64,000 bases of DNA from Cylindrodendrum hubeiense (taxonomy: Eukaryota; Ascomycota; Sordariomycetes; Hypocreales; Nectriaceae), in contig JAANBB010000059.1 in the NCBI GenBank assembly GCA_014621425.1, positions 1 to 64,000 on the forward strand, read 5' to 3'. How positions within the stretch are numbered: position 1 is the first letter of the stretch; every line of letters starts with the position of its first letter. The notes under the pieces were generated by a model. It saw nothing but the letters and a program-made list of their open reading frames with translations, was not told where the DNA came from and did not search any database. A program made the translations under genes and the position numbers. Below, one piece after another: positions 47,401 through 58,966 of the stretch.

Positions 47401-48495
47401 GGATCCGAAGAGCTTCTCGCATTCCGTACCCCACGCATTTTTGAGTCCTTCTACCCTGCCGGTACTCTCTTGCTCTAGCTCTGCAGTCCTATTGTCGACG
47501 GCAGCGATGTCAATCACGAACTCAGCCGGGTTGACGAAAGGCGGCAGCTTAAAACCCAGACCATCAAACCAGGGAATACAGTTTTTGACCGACCCAGAGT
47601 AGACCGGGCTTCCTTTGGTCAAGACGATGAGGTTGTCGAAGAGGTCCCATATTTCTGATCGAGGTTGGTGAATAGTCGTGATGACGGTTCTACCCTTCTG
47701 TGCGAGCTTCTTAAGCGTCTTGACCAGCTGGTGTGCGCTTGTCGCATCGAGGCCTGTCGTAGGTTCGTCGAGGAAAAGCACTGATGGGTTCGAAAGCATT
47801 TGGACGCCGATGCTGGTCCTCCTCTTTTCTCCGCCCGAGCACCCGTGGTGTTGGGAGTTTCCAATGCGAGTGTTTGCGCACTCTTTAAGACCTAGTTCAC
47901 GGATAACTTCCTCGACGACGATCATTCGTTGATCTTTCGTAATAGAGGGTGGGAGTCGTAGGTCGGCCGCGTATTGAAGCGTTTCCCTGACTGTAAGTGT
48001 TGGAAGCAAGATGTCCTGCTGCATAACGTAGGCATGGCTGACGCCGTGAACACCAACCTTGCCATTGAATGTTGTGACGCCCTGCTGTTTTAGCCTAGGG
48101 CTCGTCACTCTCTCTGCCATGGTGTTGAGCAGTGTCGTCTTTCCGGAACCACTCCCGCCGATAATTGCCGTCAGTGTCCCGGGCTGGATGTCGGCATTGA
48201 CCGAGTGAAGCAGCTTCTTCATTTCCGGCGCCGTGTTGAACTTGGAGGCGAAGAGCTGTGGGTAGGTGGATGGTTCTAACCATGACGGCGCAGTATTGAC
48301 CGAGACGGCGACGTCCCGGATTTGCACCTCGACCGCTTGCACATCGTCGAGAGAGAGGTGGCCAGCGCCGGAGAAGGATATGCGTCGATCTTCCACGTAC
48401 GGTATTGAGTCAGGTTCTATGTCCAGCGAACTCATTCTGCCCAGTTTTTCGGTGACGATGGTCTCAGAGAGGTCGAGTGGGGCGTGGCTCGCCAT
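44416..48495 (-). CDS. Full-size ABCG transporter with two canonical nucleotide-binding domains
   Basis: Two exons, 48495-46729 and 46677-44416, joined across a 51-nt intron (GTAAGT, branch TCTAAC, ATTATCAG), give 1342 aa. The order is NBD1-TMD1-NBD2-TMD2, the reverse topology of the ABCG/WHITE family. NBD1: Walker A GGSGSGKTT at ~113-121, signature GCSGGEKRRTSIG, Walker B VLFLDEPTTGLD. NBD2: Walker A GPSGSGKTS at ~741-749, signature GISGGEKRRVSIA, Walker B ILLLDEPTSGLD. Both sites keep the catalytic Glu and the Lys of Walker A, unlike PDR-type fungal exporters, where NBD1 is degenerate; the length is also shorter than PDR proteins (~1500). Each TMD shows about six helices and a loop with Cys before the last ones. 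Export of lipids, sterols, metabolites or drugs is the family role; the cargo is unknown. Confidence 0.93.
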
Positions 48496-51046
48496 GATGG
48501 GTATTTGAACGCTTGCTTATTGAGGCGTTGTAAGTGTTTCAACTGCAGAAATCTCGGTGGCTGCCGATAGTGGCATGTCCATGACCAACCGACTTGGAAG
48601 GGAGAGGGTGTTTGCTGCAGTTGTCTTGTTGTGGCTACCGACTCCTATCAATTGTGCGTGTTGCTGACTGTTGTATATCTCTCGGGATGGCAACCTATGC
48701 TGACGCTGCAGATCAGACAGAGACAACGCAGCAGAAGCGGGATTAGGTTTTAGTCGCTAAGCGGTGCATGGCCATCAAACTCTCCAACCGAGTTGACAGT
48801 TGACAGACGGGAAGTCGGTTAATTCAGGTCATGGTCCCATGGAGCGCGGATCACAAGGCAAAGGGCAGCACTTCAGCGTCAAACAGTGGGTCAATTTGCA
48901 GCGAGGCTCGTAGGCGAGGTTGAAGTGAAGTGAGGCCGGGGTGGGATGGGGTGGATAATTAGGAGGCGGACGCCAACCCGACGCGGGGAAGGGCTTGCCT
49001 GCTTGCGAAAGAAAGCTACGTCGACGAACCAGCGCCAAGAAGTGATGGATGGAAGCGAACAAGCCCCGGGCGTTGGCTTCGGCCATGATGGTGTGCGGCG
49101 CGGTGCGTGTGGTGTGGAGAGGCCACTCAGATGATGACGTGGATTGGGAATAGGATGGGTTGGGATGCGATGGGATGGGTTAGGATGTGATGGCGAGGAC
49201 GGGAAGGATTATCCCCGAGGGATTTGACAGCGCAGGTGTGGGTGACAGCGCTGATACTGGGAGGAAGGAGCAATCATGCGGGAATTGCTCAGTGCAATTC
49301 AGTATTATCCGGTATCGTTCGTGTATTTTGCCTTCACCTTCTGTTGCCCATTGATCGATATCTGAGTCGAGACAGGGTCGCTTCGCCGAATTGAAGAAGC
49401 TCTACGACCGTATGTAACATGTCGATATTCCAATCCCAACATCATCGCACCCGAGGTGTCACCGAGACTGACATGACACCACACCCAGGGTCCCCGATAG
49501 CGCCCCCCCACCTCTCAAGAGTTTTCTAATTGCCCAGAAATTCCCCGGTCCCCATCGCGTACGGCAAAGCCCAGGTTTCGGCTGCAGGAGATGTCGTCTG
49601 CAACCCTCTACACATGTAGACGTGCCAAACCGAGCCTCGCTAATCACAAGTGGCGGGCGATCCCTGGACCGTCCTCGTTCGTTCGGTTGCGCCTAACCCT
49701 GCTCCCCACCGTCGGCTGCGAGTCGGCTGCGAAACGAGGGCCCCGACAACGCCATGTAACGCTCTGGGCGCAGTTCGCTTACAGACGCGACTCGCAGCAA
49801 TTGGACGTGTTTCTGAAGTGCATGCGTCACCGCACGGCTCATCCGCGTGCTCGCTACGCGGGGGGTGGCGCCTGTCAGGAAGTCCCGGAGGAAGTCCCGC
49901 CATTGGCCCCGGGCGTTTGTTTTGGCTACCACGTTGGGATCGAATTGCGAGATGAGTGTTTTGCCACCATTCGGAATTGCTCCCCTCCCGGCGTCTCCAA
50001 GCGAGGCCCGATTTGAACTCGATGCGAGCGCCAAGCTGCTCCAACGGCCCTTGGCACGAGGTCAACACAGACGGACGCCGCATGCAAGATCTCGGGTGCT
50101 ACACGCCAAAGATCTTTTCTTAGGTCCATGTCTGGGCGTCAAAGACGACCCTATCGTCGCATTTGGGGATCAACACTGCCCCAGCACTGATTTATCTACT
50201 GATGTCTGATGTTTGATGTCTGATGCTTGATCCATGATGCTTGATACATGATACTTGAGGCTTGATGCGCAAGGAGGATTCTAGCACACATGCATCCCCC
50301 TCAAATGACTCTCGTAATGGCGGGACAGCCTCTTCATTCAAAACCCACTACTTGCGGCACAGTTGTCTCCATCACCATCAAATCTAACACCATGCACGGT
50401 GACAAACCCTTGAACTCTTAACTGCGCCGTATCCTCCTCCATCCTTTGAAGCATGTACCACTTTGATGGTCACTCTGCACGTACCCAGCACGATATGATC
50501 TAGGACCCCTAGACAACAGCCGAGATCGCTTATAGCAGGGCCAGCACTACATACTAAACCTCTGCGTCTTCTCGCTTACTTACGATCTGCACGTAACTGG
50601 CCAAGTTAGAACGGCCTTGCGAGGGCTTCCAATACAGTAGTTAAAAGCAAAATGTTACCTTCCTGCGCCAGCCTTCGTAAGCTGTGTGTGGTGTCTCGAG
50701 TCGTGCGCTACCGGAGCAAGGGGAGCACACGACCTGTTGGCCCACCTTTCTTCTCCAACCGCCGCCGCCCTTCTCCTCCTCCATTACATCACCACGTGAG
50801 AGAGTCGTTGACGTGAGACGTGCGAGTTGATACTTCCATACTTCATCAATCTTCCACCGTGGTATCGAAAACACTAGATACAATTGGTTTATGCCCGCGT
50901 CCCAAGATTCAATGCCCAAGTGCGCCGCCATCAAATGCTTTCATAACCGTTCCTCCTCTTCCCTCCATGCTCGTCGATGTCTCGGCCAAGTGGCCCGCGA
51001 CCCGCATCCTACATCCCGCATAACCCTCCAGGTCCGCCATCGGCTC
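48496..51046. other. Intergenic stretch (~2.5 kb)
   Basis: Upstream region of the ABC transporter and 3' side of the allantoinase gene. No convincing gene; open frames at 49590-50210 overlap in all registers. G-rich GGATGGGT-like words at 49140-49190 and a TGATG-based minisatellite at 50199-50268 are the only structure noted. Confidence 0.5.
50199..50268. repeat. Imperfect TGATG(N)TTGAT minisatellite
   Basis: At least seven head-to-tail units of 8-11 bp built on TGATGTC, TGATGTT and TGATGCTTGAT occupy about 70 bp. Copies differ mostly at the inner two or three bases. Confidence 0.7.
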
Positions 51047-52697
51047 TTAAGCCGTCCTCTTCTCCGTGATCGACTCTCCGACAGGCTTCCCGGCGACGAA
51101 GCCCATGTTTCCAGCACCCAGCTGAAACACCTTGTTACCACGCAACCATGTCTCCTTCACGCGGCCCGTGAACTCGTGGCCCTCCCACGGCGAGCATCGG
51201 TTCTTCCACCGCATGTCACCCTGCGCAAACGTCCAGAGCTCGGCGTCATCGAAGACGCAAATGTCGGCGTCCATACCGGCCTTCAGAGCGCCCTTGCGAT
51301 GCGACAGACCGACTTGCGCGGCGGTGGCTTGGCAGCACAGACGCACGATATCGGTGATGCTAGGGGCCTTTGACGATACTGATCGCTTCTTGGACGCCGA
51401 GTGGAGAATGGGAAGTCCCAAGCCCACGGATGAGATACCACCCCATGCTGCGAAGAAGTCTCCGCGCATCTTGGTGGGCTCGTTCGGTTGCTGCTCTCCT
51501 GGCATCGTCACGTCGACACCAGAGTCTGAGTGCAACATGTGAGGCTGGTTCTGGTCGAGATGCTCGGGAAGCAGCTTCAACTGGGGCGTACAGGGCGAGT
51601 GATCCGACACAACAGTTCGGATACAAGAGTCCTCGGCTACCAGTTCTCCCCACAGGCCGTCCTGGTTCTTCTCCTCGCGAATTGGCGGGCAGCACTTGTG
51701 TCGGGTATCTCCCATCTCAATTTCCTCGGCCGTCAGACCCAGGTAGTGGAAGCACGTCTCGGCCGTGATATTGATTCCGGCTGCGCGCGCCGCCTTGAGG
51801 ATCGGGATGCACTGCGTTGCTGACAGATGGACGATGTGCAGGTGTAGCGACGGCGCCAGGTGGGCGAGACTCAGGATCTCTTCGATGGCATACGTCTCGA
51901 ACGCGGGAGGGCGGGACTCGAGGAAGGTCTTGTATGCGGTGAGTTCTCCGGAGGGAGCGAGGGGCGCTTCCGAGGCTTGCACAGCGTCGCCGACGGAGGC
52001 TGCAATCGGAGGGATCATCTCGGCGTGGAACATGAGCGTGGTTGGGGCATCTTTGAGCTCCTTCATGGCGAGGGCGACGTCATTCGAGGAGACTGCTGGG
52101 AACTCGTCGACCTGAAGATGTCTGTCAGCTATTTCTGCTCGTTGCTCACCAATACAGGTTGGAACTCACGCCAGATTCAATCAGGAAGCCCTTGAAACCT
52201 CGTACACCAGCTTCAACGAGGGGCTTCAGCTCGGCCGCATTTCCGGGGATGACACCACCGTAGAAGCCGACATCGACCCAGCACTGGTCGCGGCTCGCGC
52301 GCAACTTCTCTTCGAAGCCTTTGAGGGTGGTAGTGGGAGGGATGGCGTTCAATGGCATGTCAACCACGGTCGTCACGCCTCCGCTGGCAGCCGCGCGGGT
52401 GCCAGTCCAAAAGCCCTCCCATTCGGTGCGGCCGGGCTCATTGAGGTGAACATGAGCGTCGACGAGGCCGGGCAGCAGGAGCTTAGGGCTGTGGTCGATG
52501 TAGGTGGTGGACGCAGAGAAACTTGACTGGGGGAGGATCTCGGGGACGACGGAGATGATCTTGCCAGTGGACGGCGAGACAGAGATGGTGGCCGGCGTCA
52601 AGAGGAGGGAGTCATCGGGGAGTGTGATGACCGCACGAGAAGAGACGAAGACAGTGAGTGCCTCGTCGGCGTGAGGGACGGAGTTGGCGACGGTCAT
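51047..52697 (-). CDS. DAL1: Allantoinase
   Basis: Exons 52697-52170 and 52111-51047, 530 aa; the intron has GTGAGT, AGCTGAC and TTCAG. The enzyme opens allantoin to allantoate in purine/ureide breakdown and belongs to the cyclic amidohydrolases. Metal-site residues are in place: HVH at ~82-84 in LVDAHVHLNEPG, the Lys to be carbamylated at ~169 in RGFKGFLIESG, His ~205 in MFHAEM, His ~271 in HIVHLS and Asp ~346 in VVSDHSP. RHKCCPPIR and KGALKAGMDADICVFD are allantoinase-like substrate-loop and C-terminal blocks. The ATG chosen (MTVANSVPHADEAL) is the last upstream of conserved sequence; an open frame continues 24 codons further up without an ATG. Several GATA motifs lie upstream (listed), fitting nitrogen-source control by AreA/NIT2. 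Confidence 0.93.
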
Positions 52698-54420
52698 TGT
52701 GAAGGCGTGAGATAAGGAGTGTGGATGAGGTGAAGGAGAGGGAGAGTGAGGAAGAAGAGAGTGAATCAAGCGAGAACAACTGATGAACGGGTAAACTCAG
52801 CGGCCAACGGAATTATCCAGTCAACCGAACACGATCTCGGCCGTTTCTTTGCTCGATTGCCGCGCTTATGCTTGCTTATCTTTATCTCTCGAAGGAGGTC
52901 TTGGTGGTGGTGGGGTGTGAGCGATAAGGAGATGGAGGGGAGATGTCCAATGGAATGGCCTTGAGCTACAAAGCTGTTGCTGATTATTTCTTCTTTAGTG
53001 TATACGACTCTCAAGCGAGTGCTTTGGTCAAGGGATGGAACGAGAGAAATAGGAAGGAGAGAGAAGACGGAGGAGAAAGTTGAGTCAGTTGTACAAGACC
53101 TCAACAAGGAGACGCGAGAGCCCCGGCAGTTGGGTGACCTCTCTCTGGGGATGGAGGCTTATCGGCCGCTCACTTGCAGGGTACCTCTCGTATTAGTCTT
53201 TTGCGGGGGATAACGACAGCAGCAATGGCGATGGCCCAGCTCGGCCGAGTTTCGATGCCGTCCTGCGCTGTTATGCCTCTAACAATATTTTCCACGCTCA
53301 GCAAGCCAAAATTCACCATTCCTGCCACATCCCTCAAAAGCCCGAGATGCCGCGAGTCTCCCGGTCCTAGTCGACACCAGCCAGACGACGCCGGCGGCGC
53401 CCCAGCGAAAAATTCCCCTTATCAGCGTCCCGGCACCGGCAAAAAAGGTCATTGTCGGACTCGGCCGGATGCCGAAAAGAACTAAGCCACACGCCGCGCA
53501 CCAATCAGCGCGTGGACCCTTGGGCCGATGGGGCAATAGGTGATTCGATCGAGTAACCATCGAGTAATAGAGGGCGCCCCGGTATGGTCCAAGCTGGCAC
53601 GTTGTCGAGGTGGTCCAATTGAGGGCATTCGGACTCGGGGCTGCGATAGGTAGAACCGGCCTCCCGGTGGGGAGGAGCGCTGCGCACATGCGACGCTGGT
53701 GCCGGCTGGGACCCCGAGGCCGGTTCACGAGATGCGAGTCGGCTGGCCAAAGCGATGTTGGGCAGACCGCCGATGTGTCATGGCGGTTTCCTTTGTTGTG
53801 TCTAGCGGTGATGTGGAGGCGGTCAACACAGTGTCCTCGGCAAACGTCTTGGTGGTGTTGAGTGAAGCATCGCAAGCGCCTCACCACCAAACACACGCAC
53901 GTCCACACTGCCATGCGCCCACCGAACTGCTCCGCGGAGATGGCCGGATCGGCTACGACACACGCTCGTCACAGTGCTCCCCGGCCGGCCATCTCTTACG
54001 TACTTTACCCCGGATTACCACACAGCAAGAGCTAGGCGGACCTGGTAAGAGCTGAATGAACTTCATATTCCTATCCATGACAAAGGTGGGTATCTCGCCG
54101 ACGCCCATCCTTCCCTCCCATCGTTGACATTCTTTTCGTTTCCGTCTTTTCTATAGTCATCCCCATCGTCTGCCTTTTGCCTTTATGCCCTTTGCCCCGT
54201 TCCATGTATGTATAGTATGCATCACCTGCTCCCGCGACTTAAACATGACAAGACAAGCAAATCAACAGCCCATACACCATGCTCGGCAACCCCCCCAGTG
54301 CCCTTGACTTCTTCATCCTCCTTCTGCTGTAATTTGGTAACAATAGTAGTACACAGGTGGAAACGGCTGTTCCGCTTCTCGGGACCACGCCGCCCATCCA
54401 TCTATCCATACATCACCCTC
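52698..54420. other. Allantoinase promoter side and intergenic
   Basis: 1.7 kb separating the allantoinase start from the 3' end of the COQ1 gene, both minus strand. Contains a cluster of GATA sites at 52710-52928. The rest is GC-rich with uninformative overlapping open frames. Confidence 0.5.
52710..52928 (-). promoter_or_regulatory. Cluster of GATA (AreA/NIT2-type) sites upstream of allantoinase
   Basis: HGATAR-type words occur at 52710-52716 (AGATAAG), as an adjacent minus-strand pair at 52875-52887 (GATAAG and AGATAA) and at 52922-52928 (CGATAAG). This lies 15-230 bp upstream of the ATG. Paired GATA words are the established targets of nitrogen-derepression GATA factors, and allantoinase genes are known targets of these. 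Confidence 0.6.
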
Positions 54421-55899
54421 TTACTTCTGGCGCTTGAGCGTCTTCTGGGCCATCTCAATCAGGCCATCCTTGGCCTCGCTCTCGGGGAAGTGCGCAAGGG
54501 CAGCAATGGCCTTGTCGGCATAGTCCTGCGCGAGCGCCCGCGTCTGCTCGATACCGTCGCTCTGGAGCACAAGCTCACGTGCCTGCATTACGCATGTCGG
54601 TTAGCATCGTCTGTGACTGCCTGTAAAGTTGATTCGTCAATATGCAAGACTTACCTTCGCGACGTCACCCTCCCGCTCAAACTTGCGACCAACGAGCGCC
54701 CCAAGCTCCGGCATTTGCTTCCAAGCAAACAGGAGGGGTGCTGTGGCCAAGCCCAGCTCTAAATCCGCCCCCGCAGGCTTGCCCAAATCCTTTCCACTCT
54801 GCGTATAGTCGAGCAGGTCGTCCACCAGCTGGAATGCCAGGCCCAGGTTTCGTCCGTACGAGTACGCAGCCTCGACCGTCATGCTGTCCGCGTTGCCCAG
54901 GAGCGCCGCCGCGCGACACGACTTTGAGATGAGACTGGCCGTCTTGAGGTACGTCTTTTGGAGGTAGTAGGTGACGGTCTCCTCCGACCACTTGGGATTC
55001 CGCTCGTCGCGCTCCGTGTTCTTGAGCTGCATGAACTCTCCCTCGACCAGGTTGGCAATGACGGTAGCCAACAGCTCGACGACCTCCGGGTTACGGAGTC
55101 TCGCCAGTGCGACTGAAGCTCGGCCGAGAAGGAAATCGCCCGCCAGAACGGCCATCTTGTTTCCGAACTCGAGGTTGGCCGAGGGCGATCCACGGCGGGA
55201 AACCGAGTGGTCGATAACATCGTCGTGGAGCAGGGAGGCGGTATGAATCAGCTCTGTGATCTCGGCGAGGCGTCGTTGGCTGGGGAGGATATCTGAGTTG
55301 GCTTCGGGGACGTCGATGTCAGGAGGGGAGAGTGGCGGCATGGTGGAGGAAGGGTTAACATCGGCAAGGATCTGGATTGGAGATATCGATGAATCGATGC
55401 CGCGGGACTGGTCGGGGAGTGGGAGAGGCGACTTGGGGCACAAGTAGGTAGCGCGGCTCATGAGGAGGACGATCAAGGGCCTGACGTGCTTGCCCTCGGC
55501 CTGAGTATAATACTTGGCGGCGCGGTCGAGGGAGGGGTGGCCAGAGCCCAAGAGCTTGCGAATGTTGCCGGTGAGGAACTTCATCTCCTTGGCCACGGTG
55601 CGCAGAGGATCGACTGTCATGCCGTCCTTGGTAGCCTTCTTGACGACGTTTCCGACGACATTGGAGGCGACCTGTACAGCAGCAGCCCAGGCCGAGTCTC
55701 GGCGCGGGCTTGTGTGCAGAGCAGCTCGGTGTATCCTCGTGGGTCCTCGCGAGACTGTCAATTGCCTGCACAGCATGCACGCGGGCGCCACCGTGGCGGT
55801 CGAGACGGCCGTGGTCGTCGATATCGCGGTCCTCGTCAACATCGACCCATTTCTAGCCACGGCGCTGCGCAGCACCGAGGCCCCCGGACGAAGCTGCAT
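54421..55899 (-). CDS. COQ1: Mitochondrial polyprenyl diphosphate synthase (ubiquinone side chain)
   Basis: Exons 55899-54655 and 54582-54421, 468 aa; the 72-nt intron has GTAAGT, GCTAAC and TGCAG. It is a trans-isoprenyl diphosphate synthase with the two Asp-rich Mg-binding motifs, DDVID at ~226-230 and DDLLD at ~360-364, plus GKHVRPLI, SRRGSPSAN, MAVLAGDFLLG and GKPAGADLELGLATAPLLFA. It builds the long prenyl tail that COQ2 joins to 4-hydroxybenzoate. The N-terminal ~65 residues (MQLRPGASVLRSAVARNG..., RIHRAALHTSPRR) are basic, Ser/Ala-rich and free of acids, a clear mitochondrial presequence. A 50-residue Pro/Ser-rich insert before the first motif is usual in fungal members. The codon before the ATG frame begins with TTG; the ATG at 55899 is preferred. 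Confidence 0.94.
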
Positions 55900-58077
55900 C
55901 GCCGGCAAAAAGTCTGTGAGCCAGACGACGGTTCGGTGGTGTGGATGGGGGAGCGGGAGAGTCGTCGGAGCGTAGTAGCGTAGATCACAGCATTCGAGAG
56001 TGAGACCCTGGGGAGGAAGAGAGCGTCGAGGGTCGTGAGGTCGTGTGCGCGTCGCAATGCTGTTCCGTGGTGTTGTTGGGCTTGTTGAGGGTAATCGTCA
56101 AAGTCGACCTTTTGCGTCCGATTTTCTCCCCGGCGGGACCGACACCTGGAAACTTTTCCAATGGGGCGTGAACAGTGAGCGGTTGGCTGCAGCGGGTCGT
56201 CGCCTGCTACAACGGGCAGCTAGCGGGTCAGTCCCGCCAGAACCCGAGGAACCCCAGCGGGCTGGAGCCCTGATTGGGTCGCCGGCGGGGTACTGCGGGG
56301 CTTTCGGGGCAGGTTTACAGGGCCAGCGGCCGTCGAGGTGCTGGACACTCCACTGTAGCTTGGGCCTTTGGAGAGCTTGAGCTGTGTACCGAGGGATCGG
56401 TTTGCTGGCACGCGGATCACCAATGTGGATGGATGCCTGAGCGCGTGAGAGACATATCTTTATCGCAATGAGCCATTACACACAGGGACTCTTAATTGAT
56501 CTAAAACGCCACTGCAGACGCAGAATTCCATTCATTTGCACCTGGAGAGAATGGGCTTTTCAATACATGAATATCACAGAAAATCTCTCGGTCCAATTCT
56601 TTGTGAGTGTTGCTCTTCGCCCCCATCCGATATCAGATACGGTTTGGGAATTATATGGGAATGAATATAAATACAATAAATATTATTATCAAGTTGATCA
56701 ACAAGTACAATGGTATATATTCCATCTTTTATGTACAGGATGTAGCATGATTCATTATTCCTAGACATTATGGTGTCTCTTCTGTGTACGGATAGCAATA
56801 CTATTCTTCGAGCCCAGCGAACGTCTCACGGACATTATTGTTACCATTTGGCCTGTAGCATGTTGTTCCAACCCTTCTTGCCAACTACGCCGGCGAGGTG
56901 GACATTGAACTCAGCCCATTCCCGAGAAGCTTGGGCTCTACGGCCACAGTACATGCCCGGTCCACTGAGCCGGCCATCGCCATGCCGTCCAGTTCCGATT
57001 CGATAAACAGGACCTTTTCGATGTCACAAAAGCCTGCCACATTTATGGACTTCTGTGCCCTTGGTGAAATATCTTGGTACGTACGAAAGACTGGTTGTGT
57101 ATATATCCTCTCGTGCCGAAGGAAATCCAGATATTAGTCTCGATGTCTCCTGAAGCTTGCCACTCCAGAAGACAACGGCGACTGCCATGGACCTTGCAGA
57201 CATCCTTGCCTTGGGAGCCGGGCAAACACGCTTGTATCTGACTTCACCGCTAGTCTTGATGGCATCAATCATACGATTAATACCTGCATTCAGAAACAGC
57301 TCTCAAACCCAACATTTTCACGTGCACTGGTAAGCTACTCCCACAGCTAAGGTACCTAGAGGTAGGTAAGCGATCTCGCTACCCTCAAGTACCTTCTCGA
57401 TGACTCCACTTGTCGTGTTCAAGTAGGGCTGGATTGGGGTTGAGTTTATATTTCGTGATAATGTCTTTTCGCGTTCATGAGCCTAAGTGGTTGTAAAGAC
57501 TCGGAAGCTCGTCAGGTACTCGAGGAGCGTTTCATAAACAGGTTCTTGCTGGTCTTGCTGTCCAGGGAGTTGGTGAGATGACAAAAGAGGAAGTGGAATT
57601 GCAGAAGGCAATTAGGATATTGCTTTATAGTGTGGGACGACTTCTCAAGTTCAAACACGAAGGATCCAAACATTATCTGAACGGATATATCTGTGGGGTG
57701 CCTTTTATGAAGGATTTCCCTCGATCTAGGACGGTCATGACACCGGGCATACTGGTTGTGCTCTGGAGGGGTCTAGTGGCTCTTTGGCGGGGTCGATCGC
57801 CCAGTGTGCCGCTATGTAACTGTAAAATAGGTGGCCACTCCCTGGACAGAAATAGTGGATGCCTGCTGCAGGTGCCCCTGGCAGCCAGCTTCCCAGCTCT
57901 CTCAATTGAAGATCCGCGACGCCAGTCAGCTACGTCAACAGGCATCGACATTTGTTCAAGGCAGCGCCCATCCGTTTTCTGTCCACTTTGCGCAACACCC
58001 AACCGACCAAGACAACCCATCGATCCCTCCCTACCATACTCACGCATCACATCGAGCGCAAGATCCCCCGAGGAAAC
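55900..58077. other. Intergenic with minus-strand coding-like fragments
   Basis: 2.2 kb. An AT-rich island lies at 56640-56720. Between 56885 and about 57640 three minus-strand segments read like protein in different frames (see findings), possibly a decayed gene. No intact gene could be assembled. The last ~150 bp precede the Vma12-like gene. Confidence 0.4.
56885..57125 (-). pseudogene. Possible decayed gene fragment
   Basis: A minus-strand frame of about 80 codons ends at TAG 56885-56887 and contains protein-like text (SINVAGFCDIEKVLFIESE, then LDGMAMAGSVDRACTVAVEP). It has no start codon and no good acceptor at its 5' side. Other open pieces at 57024-57272 and around 57480-57640 (minus) could belong to it. 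No family recognised. Confidence 0.25.
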
Positions 58078-58966
58078 ATGGTGCTCCTCACAATGACGCC
58101 CTCCATCGTGGAGGCCCTCACCCTCGAGACGCCGAAACGCAAACAACCAACCCAGACGGACGACGAGCCGACCCCTTCACCACAAGCAAGCGCAGCCGAG
58201 CCATCCCTCACCGATCCGAAAGCAGGCAACCCCATATCGCACGGCCAGATCGTTGACTTGTGGAAGAACCTCAAGTCACAAGGCGATTCATCACCCAGCC
58301 TCGAGCAGCTCCTTCGCGGCGCATCCATCTACATCCCTACCCCTCCGCCGAAGCCAGAACCTGTATGTACAGGCAGTTTCTAACAATCATGACCCACAAC
58401 TAACCATGCCGCAGTCTCCCCAATACAAGGCCCTCATGGCCCGCCTCCGCCATGACGAAGAAGCCCGCGTCTACGAACGAATGATGAACCCCCAAGCCGG
58501 TTCCCAAGGTTTCCACGACCGCTTCCCAAGCGCCGCTCATTTATTCGCCGAAGCAAATAAGCCTACGAACAAAGAAGATATCGGCGATGACGAGGTTTCT
58601 GTCAGCCAGGCCCACCGAGAGGTCACCCTCATCCTCAACTTCCTCGTCAGTATTGCCGGTGTCGCAGGCACCCTCTGGGTCACCGCGAGGTGGTGGAACA
58701 CTCCAGCGCGGCTGTTCCTCACGCTGGGAGGCAGCATTCTTGTTGCGATCGCGGAGGTTGTGGTTTATAATGGGTACATGTGGAGGATGGGCGAGGCGAA
58801 GAAGAAGCAGAACAAGGTTGAGGAGGTGAAGGAGGTCCTAGAGAGCTGGGTGGTCGGTCCAGGAGATGACGAGAAAGACGAGAAGACGGTACTACTCAAA
58901 GAAAAGGACGACGAGTCGCAGGATACTGTGAGGAAACGGAACGTGGAAGCGAAGGTGGAAACATGA
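58078..58966 (+). CDS. VMA12: Vma12-like V-ATPase assembly factor
   Basis: Exons 58078-58362 and 58415-58966, 278 aa; the intron has GTATGT, a CTAAC branch and GCAG. The first ~95 residues are disordered and Pro/Ser-rich with a helical HGQIVDLWKNLKSQ segment, then SPQYKALMARLRHDEEARVYERMM, the signature of the Vma12/TMEM199 family. Two membrane helices follow (TLILNFLVSIAGVAGTLWVTA and LFLTLGGSILVAIAEVVVYN), and the C-terminus is long, Lys/Glu-rich and soluble. Yeast Vma12 works in the ER with Vma21 and Vma22 to assemble the Vo sector of the vacuolar ATPase; the same role is inferred here. The start ATG is preceded by an open frame with no ATG of its own; MVLLTM is taken as the start. Confidence 0.85.

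Noticed and set aside
49140..49190. G-rich GGATGGGT-like words resembling telomeric repeat
   Set aside because: Only a few irregular copies, not the TTAGGG unit, and internal to a gene-bearing region.
49590..50210. Open frames on both strands at 49.6-50.2 kb
   Set aside because: All registers open together with no protein-like pattern; treated as GC-rich noncoding DNA.
53279..53914. 211-residue minus-strand frame between allantoinase and COQ1
   Set aside because: Cys/Arg/His-rich without order, opposed by plus-strand frames of similar length, no conserved segment.
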